Shown here: piece by piece, positions 23,402 to 37,558 of the stretch
Layout of the letters: each line of letters starts with the position of its first letter
How positions within the stretch are numbered: position 1 is the stretch's first letter
NCBI GenBank assembly: GCA_011316305.1
Contig: SAUG01000113.1
Span: 173,871-237,870 of the forward strand
Direction: 5' to 3'
Length of the DNA stretch: 64,000 nt
DNA from: Rusavskia elegans
Taxonomy: Eukaryota; Ascomycota; Lecanoromycetes; Teloschistales; Teloschistaceae
The notes under the pieces: model-generated
The model's database searches: none
Told to the model about the DNA's origin: nothing
The model's input: the letters and a program-made list of their open reading frames with translations, nothing else
Program-made: the position numbers and the translations under genes

Positions 23402-25499
23402 TTAACGTAAATAAAAATTCTATAGAATTTTAATTTAAATTTATTTATTAATATTACGTATTTTTCTACCGATAAATATACCTCGTAGTTATCGCTTCTT
23501 TCTTTTCTTTTTCTTTTATCAGTAATACAAGTCCAAAAATCTTTACGTACGTATATATTCCCGCAACTAAAATTTCTATAAAAGCGGTCTATCTAATATT
23601 ATTATTATTATTTTTTATTTTTTAGCGAAATTAATAACAATTTATATCTATATAATAGAAATTCGTTATATATTACGAACTGTTACTAATAAAGATTCGA
23701 ATAGTCTATATATTTATATATTAAAGTTATATTTTATAGCCGGAAAAAATCTATTTTATTATATAATTTTCATCGATATTATTATAATTATAAAGAATTC
23801 GATTTTCGTTAAACTAGTTTTTACGATTTTCTATAAAAATATTCGCTAGTTAATTCTATTATTAAATAATTTAGAACTATATTTCTAAAAGCTATAGCGG
23901 ATTAATCGATAATCGGTAAATAAAATATCGAAAAAAAAATATAATATAAAAATAAAATAGTATATTATATACAATAGTATATGATTTTATATAACGAATA
24001 TATCGTAAAATCTATTCGATTGAAATCTATTACTTTATAGTAGAAATAGTTATAAATTTTAAAAAATTTAATATCGTAAAAATAATATCCGATCGAATTA
24101 TAACGATAGCGAAATTGTTTAAATCTATACATTACTAATAGACGTAAATCAACTAAAATATTAATTATTTACAATTTCTAATTAATATATCCGTATTCGA
24201 TAAATACGAACTAAAATATCTAGCCGTAAATTTAATATAGAATTTAGTAATAAATTTATTAATATAGTTATTTTATTAAAAATAGAATCGACAATTAAAT
24301 CTATTACGAAATACTTTGATTTTTAAAAAGTAAAAACAATTCGAACTCTTTTAATTAATATATTTCGTAGATTTCGGAAAATTAAATTAAAGTTTATTTA
24401 TTTTATATATATTACGATAATTATAAATAATAGTAATATTAATAATAAAAAGTAATATTATAATATATTCGATAATAAATAAATATTATATTTTAAATAT
24501 TTAAATAAAATTTAGATTATTTAATATATTTAAAAAAAAATTAAATTATAATAGAAAGGATTTTTTTAATCTATATAATATACGTAGTAATAAAAATAGT
24601 ACTTTTAATTCTTTCTATTTTAATAGAAATATAGAATATATTATTTTATCTATAACGCTATTAACGATAAAAAGAATAGAACTATCGATTTAATTTTTTC
24701 TAAATAAAAATATATTCGATAGTATTATTATAAACGGTAATAGCTAATCCGTTATCGAAAATCTATAATAAATAAAAAACTTTATCGATAGCGAATATTT
24801 TAGAAAAAACGGTGAAATTATTATAGTTTTATATATTTATTAAAAAAGTCTTAAAGTTCTAAAAAAAATTTTTTATTTTTTTTTATTTTTTTATTTTTAT
24901 TTTTTTTATTTTTTATTTTTTTTTTTATTCTATCTTTTTATTTTTTTTTATTTTTTTATTTTTATTTTTTTTTTTTTTTATTTTTTTTTTATTCTATCTT
25001 TTTATTTTTTTTAAAATTCGTTTTAAATTTATTTTCGTTTATAGATACTTTATTATTTCTTTTTACTTTTTTTTATTATTAGATTAGATTTAAAAATTTT
25101 ATTTATTATTTTAAAACGATTAAATTAGAAATAACTATAGTTATTATATTATTTTTATTTATTATATATATTATTTCTCTTCGGTAAATTATTATTTTTA
25201 TTAAAATAAAGAATTATATTATAGTTTATTATTAAATTATTTAAACGTTTTTGTAAAAAATATCATATAAATAATTATTATATAAAAGTTTTTAATATTA
25301 TAAAAACGAATATACTAGCGAAATTTTTCTATTAAATTAAAAATAAAAGAATATATCTATAAAATATAATAATAAAATTATAAAATTTTTTTTACTTATT
25401 TACTATTTCTACTATTTTTTACTTTTTCGTTTAAATTAATATTTATATCTATTTATCGATCTATATTTTAATCTATTACTTTTAAATTAATTTCGTTTT
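23402..25499. other. AT-rich RIP-degraded sequence with a poly-T tract
   Basis: No gene or element could be named. 24863-25012 is an almost pure run of T4-12/A blocks that contains an internal duplication of about 75 bp (two copies of attctatctttttattttt). The rest may be older, unrecognisable transposon remains. Confidence 0.4.
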
Positions 25500-27222
25500 A
25501 AAATTATTACGTCTACGACTTTATAGAAATACTCTGGAAAATTAGCCAGTTAAACGGAACTAATTATCTATAGTTATCTATAGTTGCTATAGCCGATTTT
25601 TATAATAGGACTTTTAGCGGACGATTATCTATCGGTACTATCGACTACTTTTACTATATATATTATTTATTATTTCTATTAAATAACTTTTTTCGTTAAT
25701 CGTTAATATAATTATTAAATATCTTTAGTTATTTCTTTTTTTTTAAATACTTTTATAATAAAAATACCTCGTAATATCGTAACCGTACTTTTATAGCTAT
25801 ACGGAATTAATCGCGATAATTTATACTAGAACTCTTTTACTATTTAGTAGTTCGAACTACGTCTACGGCTATAGTTAGATTCGAATATAACGCCTTCTAA
25901 TATATAGAGATATTATATTTTAACGATCTATTATATTAGTTTTATTATTTCGTTCTATAAATCGAAACGATACTATTAAAACGGTAACGCCTAATATTTT
26001 TAAAAAAGATAAAATATCTTTAAAGCTATAGTCTATCTAAATAAATATCTACTTCGTATTATATATAAATTAGTTTTCTAATAAAGTAATTAAAATTCTA
26101 TTTATAATATTATTTTTAGAAAGGATAATCTTTAATTAAATATAAATCTATATAGAAAACTATTTTAATAATCCGGAAAATTAAAAAAAAGATAAAATAT
26201 TATAAATTTTCTATATCTTTAGTAATCTAATTATAGCTATTAAAGAAACCTTCGGAAATAATAATAAAAATAAAATAATAAAAAGAAAACTAATAGTTCT
26301 AAAATAATAAAAATCGATAACTATTTATACTATTTAGTTTAAAACGTTAGTTTATAAAACGGATTAGAAAAACTTAGTTCTAAAAATCTACTTCTATAAA
26401 AAAGCTCTATATAAAAATTAAAAAAACTATAATAGTAATTAAAAGCCTAGATTCGTTTACGTCTCTAATTAAATTTATAACCAAAATCGATACTAGATAG
26501 TATAAAATATATTTAGATAAATAGTCGTTTAGTAAAATAGAACCCGTTAAAAAATAATTTAAAAAAAATCTAATAGAATTCGATACTACCGAAAATAAAA
26601 AATTATAGACTAAAATTTATTATTTATACGGAAAGATAGGATATTTTAAAAAAAATTATCTAATTAAAAAGGTAAAAAGATAACTAAATACTAGTTTAAA
26701 GTAATAGAAAAATTATCCGAAAGAAAAACTAGAAAATATATAACTAAAAATTCGATGACTTGCTATAATAATAATTATCTTATCTATCTATCGGATAAAA
26801 AAAAGTTGGGATAATATTCTAAAAAATTAAAGAAAGCTAAAAAGAAACTAATATTAGAGTTTAAACCGTATAAAACGGAAAAATCTCTAACGGTAGCTTT
26901 TAAAATCGAAATAGAAAGTTATAAAATAATAGTTTTTATAAATAGAAAGAAAGAAAATAAAATTATAAAAAGACTATACGACTAGATTAAAGGATATCTC
27001 TAAAGATTAATCTAGTAAAATAATAGAATTATAAAAATCGAAATTAAAATAAAAAGCGAATTTATCGGAATATCGAATTTTATAATAATCGAAAGTTCTA
27101 GATAATACGTTATATTTAGAAACGAATAGAAAGAATTAATTTCTAGAATATTAATATAAAAAAATATAGTCGGAAAAAAAATAAAACTATAGATAATATA
27201 CTTTCTCGCGTATAAAAATCTT

Positions 27223-30200
27223 TATAACGTCCCTGTATATCAAAGGGCGTTACGTTCGAACCTAGCTACAGCCGTAGACGTAGTCCGAGCTACTAAATAG
27301 TAAGGGAGTCCTAGTATAGATTATTATAACTAATTCTATATACCCGCAGAGGTACGGTTATAATATTATAAGGTATCTTTATTATAAAGTAATTAAAAAG
27401 AAAATAGTAGAAACGTATTTAATAATTATATTAACGGCTAATAAAAGAAACTATCTATAGAAGTAATAAGCGATATATATAGTAAAAGTAGCCGTAAAGG
27501 CCGATAAATAGCCGTCTACTAAAAATCCTATCTAAAGGAGCGGCTATATCGGCTATAGGCAGCTATAAACGATTAGGCTCGTTTATTTAACTAATTTCCT
27601 TATAGAACTTCTATAGAGTCGTAGATATAATACGGCCCCCCCTATATCGCTTCTTACCTAGTATAAAAGCTATCTGCGGGGTATAAAAAGAGTATTTTTC
27701 CTTTTCTTTCTTTCTTTCCTTTATTATCTTTTAATATCTTTACTATACGTTCCCGAAGAGAAAATCGTTTAAAATCTTTTTATTATATTTAATTAAAAGA
27801 AGTTATAATATCTTTTCCTTATTTTCTATATATCCGTAATCCTTTAAAAAAGTATAAAGTCGAAGTTAATAGTAATATTTATAATAAATATACTCGGGTT
27901 TAGAAATTATATAATTTTCTAATATCTAATACTATTTATATATTACTTTTCTATTTCTTTTACTTTACTAACTTTTATAGGAAAGCGTTTTAAAGATAAA
28001 AAGAATAAATTCTATTTTAATATCGCTAGTATTTTTAATAAATATTCTAAAGTTTATTATTATATCGAGTCTTTTCTTAATTCCGAAAAGGAAATTTATA
28101 ATAAATACTTAATCTAGAAATCGGATCTCCGCCGGCTTTTTAGTAAATAAAAGTATTTTATTATTTATTATCGCGCTTTAGATAAACGTAAAAGTAATTT
28201 TATTATTTAGAAGTAACGCGTATTATTTCGGCTCGATAAATTTAATAATCCAGTCGCGTTCTACTCTTCTATTAGTTTTACGCTAGTCGCGTAAAAGGCT
28301 TCTATTAAATCGATATCTAGTTTTAGTTCGAATAATCTAGATTAAATTTTAAGAGATTTTAATTTTTCTTAACCTATAGAAAACGTAGAGCTTTAAAAAA
28401 GGTCTAACTAAAGGCTTTTTTACTTTTATTTTTTATAAATAGTTTATATATCTATATTATAAGTTATTTTAGGTTTCTTTAATAGTTCTACTAAATTTTA
28501 TTCTTTAGCGACTATTTCGTCCTATAATAACGAGGATAGATACTAATCGAATTTTTTATCTTTTAATTATATACTAAGTATCGGGTCCGGTATTCTTTTA
28601 TTCTAGTCTATTTAGTTCGGTTTATAGTATTCGATTTTTTTTTATAGTTTTAACTATATTTTAGTATATTTTTCTAACGTAGTCTATCTAAAACTATTAA
28701 ATTATTTTTCTACTTTTATTATATTTTTTAGTAAGTTACTAAAAGAGATAGTAGTAATCTTTCTAAATTTTTATATTCTAAACTTTTCCGCTTTTTTTAA
28801 AATTTTTATCTAATTCCTTAATATTATTATATTTTATTATAGAAACGACGTCTATTTCTTTATATAAAAGGTTTTTATAGGCTAGAATATATATTATTTA
28901 CGATTCTATTTTCTTATCTATAGTACTTTTTTCTATTAATCTTCCTAAAATTAATTCTTTTTACTTATTTTCTAGGATAATATAATTTCTCTAACTTTTA
29001 ATAATAGTAAAATTTATTATTTTAATTAATCTATTTTTTATTTTAATATCGATATCGAAGATTCTATTATCTTCTATTATCCGTTTATAGAAATATCCTT
29101 TAATTTTATTATAGAATCCTTTTATAACCTTATTATTTTCCTCTCTATTTACGAAAGCTATTATCTATTAACCTCCGATTTTGATTTTAAACGCTGCTAT
29201 AAAGGGTTTTTTAGTTTTATATAATTTAAAGTCGATTATTAGTTTTATTTTCTACGCTTTTCTTGGTTTTTTAGAATAATATCCTATCCTAACCTTATCC
29301 GATAGATAGATAGGGCAAGTATTATTATAGTAGGCTAACCAGCTTTTTACTATATATTCGTAGGATAATTTTTCTATTATTTTAAAAAAGTATTTAGTTA
29401 TTTTAATTACCTTTTTAATTAGGTAATTTCTTTTAAAGTATTCTATTTTTCTATATAAATAATAAATTTTAGTTTTCAATCCTTTAGTTTTAGTAGTATC
29501 GAGCTCTATTAGGTTTTTTCTAGGCTTTTTTTTAACAGGTCCTATTTTACTAAACGTTTACTTATCTAAATATATTTTATACTATTTAATATTAATCTTT
29601 ATCGTAAAGTTAATAAGTTTTACTAATAAATCTTATTTTTTAATTACTACTATAGCTTCCTTAACTTTTATCTAGAATCTTTTATAGAAATAGGCTTTTA
29701 AAATTAAATCTTCCTAGTCTATTTTATAAGCTAATATTTTAAACTAAGTAGCGTAGATAACTACCGACTTCTATTATTTTAGAATTATTAGTTTTCTTTC
29801 TATTACCCTATCTTTATTATTATTTCCGAAGGCTTCTTTTATAGCCGTAATAAGATTACCGAAGGTATAAAAGATCTATAATATTTTATCTTTTCTTTAT
29901 CTTTCTAGGTTATTAAAATAATCTTCTATTCGAAGCTATATTTAATTAAAAGTAACCTTTTCTAGATATAATATTATAAATAGAACTTTAATTACTTTAT
30001 TTAAAAATTAGTTTATATATAATACGAAGTAGATATTTATCTAAATAATCTATAGCTTTAAAGATTTTTTATTTCCTTTATAGATATTTAGTATTACTAC
30101 TTCAATAGTATCGCTTCGATTTATAGATCGGGATAATAAAACTAATATAGTAAGTTATTAAAATATAACGTTCCTATATATTAGAAGGTGTTATATTTAA

Positions 30201-30573
30201 GCCTAGCTATAGCCGTAGACGTAGTCCGAGCTACTAAATAGTAAAGGAATCTTAGTATAGGTTTTTATAACTAATTCTATATATCTATAAAGGTACGGTT
30301 ATAATACTATAAGGTATTTTTATTATAAAGTAATTAAAAAAAGAATAGTAGAAACGTATTTAATAATTATATTAACGGCTAACGAGAGAAACTATCTATA
30401 GAAGTAATAAGTAATATATATAGAAAAAGTAGCCGTAAAGGCCGATAAATAGCTATCTACTAAAAGTTCTATCTAGAAAAGCGACTATATCGGCTGTAGG
30501 CGGCTATAAGCGATTAGACTCGCTTGCTTGACTAGTTTCTTTATAGAACCTCTGTGGAATCGTAGACGTAACA
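27223..30573 (-). mobile_element. Element A: 3.35-kb gag-only LTR retrotransposon nested in B
   Basis: LTRs 27223-27632 and 30174-30573; target duplication ATCTT at 27218-27222 and 30574-30578. The termini are TATAACG...GTAACA, i.e. TG...CA with one RIP change. Coding sense is minus: a polypurine tract (reverse of cggcccccccta at 27633-27644) lies next to the 27.6-kb LTR and the gag remnant reads on the minus strand. Internal region is about 2.5 kb, too short for a full pol, and no polymerase motif is visible. Confidence 0.82.
29252..29479 (-). pseudogene. gag zinc-knuckle remnant of element A
   Basis: A 75-codon stretch still open by chance. It reads IYYLYRKIEYFKRNY, which is a CCHC zinc knuckle with the Cys and His positions turned to Tyr by RIP, followed by SWLAYYNNTCPIYLSDK and YYSKKPRK, the usual Trp/Cys/His-rich and basic gag tail. 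It is a fossil, not a gene. Confidence 0.7.
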
Positions 30574-31048
30574 ATCTTTTATATAAAAAATTAAATATTA
30601 TATTAAATACGAATTACGAATAGATTAAAGAAATCGATATTCTTTTTAAAAAAAGAGATAAAATATAGAAAATAAAGATCTGGAAAGAATATTACTATCT
30701 ACTAACGTAATTAATATTAAAATATTATAAAAATCAAAAAATAATCTAAATACTATAGATAGATAATATTAAAAAACTCTATCGGAATATTATTAAAAGT
30801 GTAGAAAAGATCGAATATAACTATATACTAGAACCAGATAAAGGAATCTCGAATTCTATATTAAACGTATAACCTAAAGACGAATAGTTTCAATTTTTAT
30901 TATTATAGGATAAAATAGTAGCTAAAAAATAAAAGTTAGCGGAAATTTTAGAAAATTTAGATATAATTTATAATAATAATATATAATTCGAAACGAATAT
31001 AGCGAAAGAAAAAAGAAATTTTTAATTAGATATTCTTTTATATACTTG

Positions 31049-31160
31049 TCGCTTTCAAAGGCTGAAAAAAATCAAATTCTTTCAGAAATCGAATCAAAAC
31101 CAAGAATCGATTTGATAGACGCCTTTTACGCGGCTGACGTAAAACCAACGGAGGAGTAAA
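31049..31160 (+). other. RIP-spared patch inside element B
   Basis: About 110 bp keeps CpA and TpG sites (ggctgacgtaaaaccaacgg) though both flanks of the same element are fully RIP-mutated. It aligns with the RIP-mutated equivalent in A (reverse complement of about 28290-28400). The plus-strand reading LSKAEKNQILSEIESKPRID is open. Confidence 0.55.
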
Positions 31161-32192
31161 ATATTACAAAATCGTTAAATTTATTAAAACGAAATAAAAC
31201 GCGTTATTTCTAAACGATAAAATTACTTTTATATTTATCTAAAGCGCGATAATAAGTAATAAAATACTTTTACTTTCTAAAAAGCCGGCGAAGATCCGAC
31301 TTTTAGATAAAATACTAATTACGAATTTTCTTTTTAGAATCTAGAAAGGATTCGATATAATAGCGGGCCTCGGAATATTTTTTAAAAATATTCGAAATAT
31401 CGGACCGAAGTTTATTCTTTTAATTTTTAAAATATTTTTCTATAGAAATTAATAAAAAATATAAACTAGAAGAAAAATATATAAATAGTATTAAAAATTA
31501 ATAAATTATAAAACTTCTAAGCCCGAATATATTTACTATAGATATTACTACCGACTTCGATTTTATATTCTTTTAAAAGATCTCGAAAATATAAAAAATA
31601 AAAAAAAGATATAATAGTATCGTTTAATTAAATATAACGAAAGGATTTTAATCGATTTCTCTTTTAAAAATATATAATAAAGATATTAAAGGAAAAAAAA
31701 AGAGAAATAGAATTAGAATCCTTTTATATTCTATAGAAGAGAAATATATTAGATAAAGAGCGCTATAGAAAAGGCCGTATTATATCTATAATTTTATAAA
31801 AGTATTCTAATAGATTAGCTAATTAAATAAAACTAATTATCTTTAGCCGTCTATAGCCGCTATAGCCGACCTTTATAATAGAGCTTTTAGCGGATAGTTA
31901 TCTATCGATACTATCGGCTATTTTTACTATATATATCGTTTATTACTTCTATTAAATAGCCTTTTTCGTTAGTCGTTAATATAATTATTAAATATCTTTA
32001 GTTATAATTTTTTTATTTACTTCTATAATAAAAATATCTTATAATATTATAATCGTACCTTTACGGCTATATAGAATTAGTCGCGATAATCTATACTAGG
32101 ATTCTTTTACTATTTAGTAGCTCGGAATACGTCTACGGCTATAGTTAAACTCGAATACAACGTTTTCTAATATATAGAAACGTTATAAAAAT

Positions 32193-33618
32193 TCGCGTAT
32201 TAATATTCGAATTTAGAAATTCTAACTAAATCCGATAAAACGAATTTAGTTTTAAAAACTCGTAGAAAATTCTATAAATAAATTTCGATTTTCTAAATAA
32301 AGACGTAGTTTTATATTATAATTATTTTTTAAATAATATTATATATATTTATTGAATATTTCGTATTTTATTTTCTATTTAGCTATTTTTAATTTATATT
32401 ATTTAATTCCGATATTATAAATAAATATTGTAATAATTAGATTTCTAAATTATATAAACGATTTAATAGAATATAAAACATATATTTGGATTATATAGTT
32501 GTATATAAATTCGAATATTAATTAATTCGGTCGCTAATAGTAAAAGCGGATATAAAAACGAATATAAATCTAGCGTAAAAATGTTTATATATATAAATAT
32601 TTCACATTTCTATAATTATAGAAAATCAGTTTGAAATTCTATAATACGGCGTTTAATATAGTAAATATAGACGTATTATTTTAAATATTTGGTTAGGATT
32701 GTATTAGCCTATCTATAGTTTAATATCTAAATCGTTTTAATAGATTAATAAAATTCCAAACTAGAAAGATAACAATTTTATTTCTAATTATAGAATTTCA
32801 AATATACTAATTTTTAATTATATCGAATTTCAATTTTCGTTTATCTATTTTAAATTTTTAAGTTTATATATTAAAAAAGAGATAAAAAATCTTTTAATAA
32901 AATATAGTTTCTTTCTAGTAGATTTAGTAAATTATATAGTTTTAAATAAATAGTAAATAATATATTAAAAGATCCGCTATAGAATTTTATACAGCTTTAT
33001 TATATTGTAAATAATTATATAAATAACGTTTTAATAATTATAAATATAGATATATATACTGCCGAGTTTACAACTATTATTCGATTTTAAAAGATTATAT
33101 AATAATTAATTTATAATCGAGTAAAAATATATAGAAAACTAATTTTATAAAAACTAGTAAATATTAAAGCAACGTTTAATTTATTTAGAATCACGCTAAA
33201 GTTTATAGAATATATATACGTAATTTTAGCGGGTTTCAGCGAGAAATATCGACTGATTTTTCTATAAAAATTTTATAATCGCTTTTATATATTGGTGATA
33301 TCCGAAATATTTTATATATATATCGATCTTTGATGTTTTAAAACTACGTTTCTATCACGTTAACGCTATAATAAAAAAAACTAAAAAGAAACGATCGAAT
33401 AGTTATTAATCAAATTAAAAACTAAAATAAATAAAAGAGAAAAAAAAATATATTATTACAGCGAAAAGTCTATATAATATAAAATAAAATATATATATAT
33501 AATTAATCGAACCTTTAAATTCTATATAATATTTTTTACGATATTTTAAAAAAATATATAAATAAAAATTTATTAAAAAAAGATTCGGATAATCGAATTA
33601 TTTTTTTCTTTTATTTAT
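32193..33618. other. AT-rich spacer between elements B and D, with repeat E copy 2
   Basis: 33096-33310 is repeat E without the SINE-like insertion (the empty-site allele). The rest keeps slightly more CpA/TpG than the elements on either side but shows no gene. Confidence 0.5.
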
Positions 33619-34219
33619 AAAAATGTTATAAACACAGGCGACGTACTTTAAAAAACGCGGTAATATTTAGTACAGCGCTGAATTCTCTATTACGTCTCGA
33701 CAGGCAGAGATATATAGGATAGCTAAATATTAGTACTAAAAAGTATCTTAATAGTTTTAGTAAATAAATACAATAAATACTTTAATTTTAGTAGTTTTAG
33801 TAAATAAATACTCTAAAATGGAACTGTTTTAATTATTTTAATTAGTAAATAATTTAAATAATAGAGGATTTCATTTATCTATATAAATTCCGAACTCGAT
33901 ACCTTTATAGCTCGTATTAAATTTATTAGTTATCGCTATATATGACTCTAGTAATTAACTAATTTATTTTTAATTAAATTTAAATAATTACCCGTTATAT
34001 CTCCGTTTATAGATATATTAATAAATTTAACTAACTTTTAGAAATACCAAACCTTCTAGATAGTTCTATAATATTTTAAATATCTTTAAAATATCTATCG
34101 TAGATTAATATTAAATTTCTAATTTAAATAACTCTAGCTCTATAGCGAAAAAGTCCGAACCTAAAAGAAAGGAAATCTAGATAAAAGACGATAGTAGTAA
34201 TAAAGAGATTAGTATTTCT

Positions 34220-37200
34220 TATAACGTCCTTGTATATTAAAGAGCGTTACGTTCGAGCCTAGCTATAGCCGTAGACGTAGTCCGAGCTACTAAATAATAA
34301 GGGAGTCCTAGTATAAATTATTATAACTAATCCTATATACCCGCAGAGATACGATTACGATATTATAAAGTATCTTTATTATAAAGTAATTAAAAAGAAA
34401 ATAGTAGATATATATTTAATAATTATATTAATAACTAACGAAAGAAACTATTTATAGGAGTAATAAACGATATATATAATAAAAGTAGCTATAAAAGCCG
34501 ATAGGTAGTCGTCTACTAAAAGTCCTATTAAAAAAAGCGGCTATAGCGGCTAAAAGCGGCTATAAATAATTAGATTTATTTATCTAACTAATCTTTCTAG
34601 GGAACCTCTATAGAATTATAGATATAATACGGCCTTCTCTATATTACTTTTTATTTAATATAAAAACTATCTGCGGGATATAAAAAGAATTTTCTCTTTT
34701 TTTTTTTTTTTCTTTTATTAATATCTTTATTATATATTTTCGAAAAGTAAATTAACTAAAATCTTTTTATCGTATCTAGTTAAAAGGAATTATAATATCT
34801 TTTCTTTATTTTCTATATACCTGTAATCTTTTAAAAGAATATAAAGTCGAGGTTAGTAGTAATATTTATAGTAAATATACTCGGGTTTAGAAATTATATA
34901 ATTTTATAATATCTAATACTATCTATATATTATTTTTTTATTTCTTTATTTCTATTTATTTTCGCAGGGAAGCGTTTTAAAAATAAAAAGAATAAATTTC
35001 GTTTTAATATCGCGGATATTTTTAATAAATATTCTAAAGTTTACTATCGTATTAAGTTTTTCTTTAATTTTAAAAAGGAAATTTATAATAAATATTTAAC
35101 CTAGAAATTAGATTTCTACCGACTTTTTAATAAATAAAAGTATTTTATTATCTATTATCGCGCTTTAAATAAATATAAAAGTAATTTTATTATTTAGAAG
35201 TAATATATACTTTTTCGGTTTAATAAATTTAATAATCTAGTTATATTTTACTTTTCTATTAGTTTTATACTAGCCGCGTAAAAAGCGTCTATTAAATTAA
35301 TATCTAGATTTAATTTAGATAATCTAGATTAAATTTTAAAAGATTTTAACTTCTTTTAACCTATAGGAAATATAGGGTTCTAAAGAAAATCTAGTAAAAA
35401 GTTTTTTTACTATTATCTTTCTATATTCCGGATTAAATATCTATATTATAAATTATTTCCGATTCCTTTAATAATTCTACTAAATTTTATTTTTTAGTAA
35501 CTATTTCGTCCTATAATAATAAAAACGAATACTAATTATATTCTTTATTTTTAAATTAAACGCTAAGTACTAGATCTAGTATTTCTTTATTTTAGTCTAT
35601 TTAGTTCGATTTATAGTATTCGATTTTATTTATAGCTTTTACTCTATTCTAGTATATCTTTCTAATATAGTTTATCTAAAGCTATTAGATTATTTTTCTA
35701 TTTTTATTATATTTTTCGGTAAATTATTATAGAAAGTAATAGTATTTTTTCTAAATTTTTATTTTCTAAACTTTTCCGCTTTCTTTAAATTTTTTATCTA
35801 AGTTTTTAATTTCTTTATAATTTATTATTAAAACGATATCTATTTTTTTATATAAGAGGTTTTTATAGACTAGAAAATATATTATTTATAGTTCTATTTT
35901 TTCTTAATAGTACTTTTTTCTATTAATTTTTCTAAAACCGATTCTTTCTATTTATTTTCTAAAATAATATAATTTCTCTAATTTTTAATTATAATAAAAT
36001 TTATTATTCTAATTAATCTATATTTTATTTTAACTTCGATATTAAAGATTCTATTATTATTTATTATTTTTTTATAGAAATATTCTTTAATTTTATTATA
36101 GAATCCTTTTATAACTTTATTATCTTTCTTTCTATTTATAAAAACTATTATTTATTAATTTACGATTTTAATTTTAAATACTACTATAAAGGATTTTTCG
36201 GTTTTATATAATTTAAAATCGATTATCGGCTTTATTTTTTATATATTTTTTAGTTTTTTAAAGTAATATTCTATCTTTTCTTTATCCGATAGATAGATAA
36301 GATAAATATTATTATAATAAGCTAACTAGCTTTTCGCTATATATTTATTAGATAATTCCTCTATTATTTTAAAAAAATATTTGGTTATTTTAGTTATTTC
36401 TTTAATTAGATAATTTTTTTTAAAGTATCCTATTTTTCTATATAAATAATAAGTTTTAGTTTTCGATTTTTTAGTTTTAATAGTATCGAATTCTATTAGA
36501 TTTCTTCTAGACTTTTTTTAGCGGGTTCTATTTTATTAAATATCTATTTATCTAAATATATTTTATACTATCTAGTATCGATCTTTATTATAAATTTAAA
36601 AAAATCTATTAATAATTCCGGCTTTTCGATTACTACTATAGTTTCTTTAATTTTTATCTAAAATCCTTTATAGAGGTAAACTTTTAAAATTAAGTCTTTC
36701 TAGTCTATTTTATAAACTAATATTTTAAACTAAATAGTATAGATAACTATCGATTTCTATTATTTTAGAACTATTAGTCTTTTATTTTTTATTCTATCTT
36801 TATTATTATTTCCGAAGGTTTCTTTTATAGCTATAATAAAATTATCGAAGATATAGAAAATCTATAATATTTTTTTTTTTTTTATCTTTCCGAGTTATCG
36901 AGATAATCTTCTATTTAAAGTTATACCTAATTAAAGGTAGCCTTTTCTAAATATAATATTATAAATAAAATTTTATCTATTTTGTTAGAAAATTAGTTTA
37001 TATATAATATAAAGTAGATATTTATCTAAATAATCTATAGCTTTAAAAATCTTTTATCTCTTTTATAGATATTAGATATTACTATTCTAATAGTATCGCT
37101 TCGATTTATAGGTCGGGATAATAAGACTAATATAGTAAATTATTAAAATATAACGTTTCTATATATTAGAAAGTATTATATTCGAGCCTAGCTATAGGGG

Positions 37201-37558
37201 TAAATATAGTCCGAGCTACTAAATAGTAAAGAAATCCTAGTATAAATTATTATTACTAATTTTATATATCTATAGAGATACGGTTACGATATTATAAAGT
37301 ATTTTTATTATAAAGTAATTAAAAAGAGAATAGTAGATATATATTTAATAATTATATTAACGACTAACGAAAGAAACTATTTATAGAAATAATAAGCGAT
37401 ATATATAGTAAAAGTAGCTATAAAGGCCGATAGATAGCCGTCTACTAAAAGTCTTATTAGAAAAGACGGCTATAGCGGCTAAAGGCGGCTATAAATAATT
37501 AGACTCGCTTGTTTAACCAATTTTTTTAGGGAACCTCTATGGAATCATGGACGTAATA
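34220..37558 (-). mobile_element. Element C: third copy of the 3.3-kb gag-only LTR family, inserted in D
   Basis: LTRs 34220-34629 and 37149-37558; target duplication TTTCT at 34215-34219 and 37559-37563. Collinear with A in the same orientation. More strongly RIP-mutated than A (even the ends are TATAACG...GTAATA). Sits between the left LTR and gag of D. Confidence 0.82.

Larger units (their letters stand above)
25505..32187 (+). mobile_element. Element B: 3.3-kb gag-only LTR retrotransposon, split by element A
   Basis: LTRs at 25505-25917 and 31778-32187, target duplication AAAAT at 25500-25504 and 32188-32192. Removing element A and one copy of its ATCTT duplication leaves 3327 bp that is collinear, in reverse orientation, with A and C. 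Sense is plus: a zinc-knuckle remnant (IYYLYGKIGYFKKNY at about 26609-26655, Cys and His changed to Tyr) lies downstream of the left LTR, and a purine tract (gaaaaggccg) precedes the right LTR. No RT, RNase H or integrase motif is seen, so it looks non-autonomous. Confidence 0.8.

Noticed and set aside
24863..25012. Poly-T tract as a CRISPR, origin or regulatory array
   Set aside because: Simple low-complexity sequence with one internal duplication; no regular repeat-spacer pattern.
29252..29479. 75-codon ORF in the AT-rich block as a live gene
   Set aside because: It is a by-chance open part of a RIP-mutated gag with Cys and His changed to Tyr.
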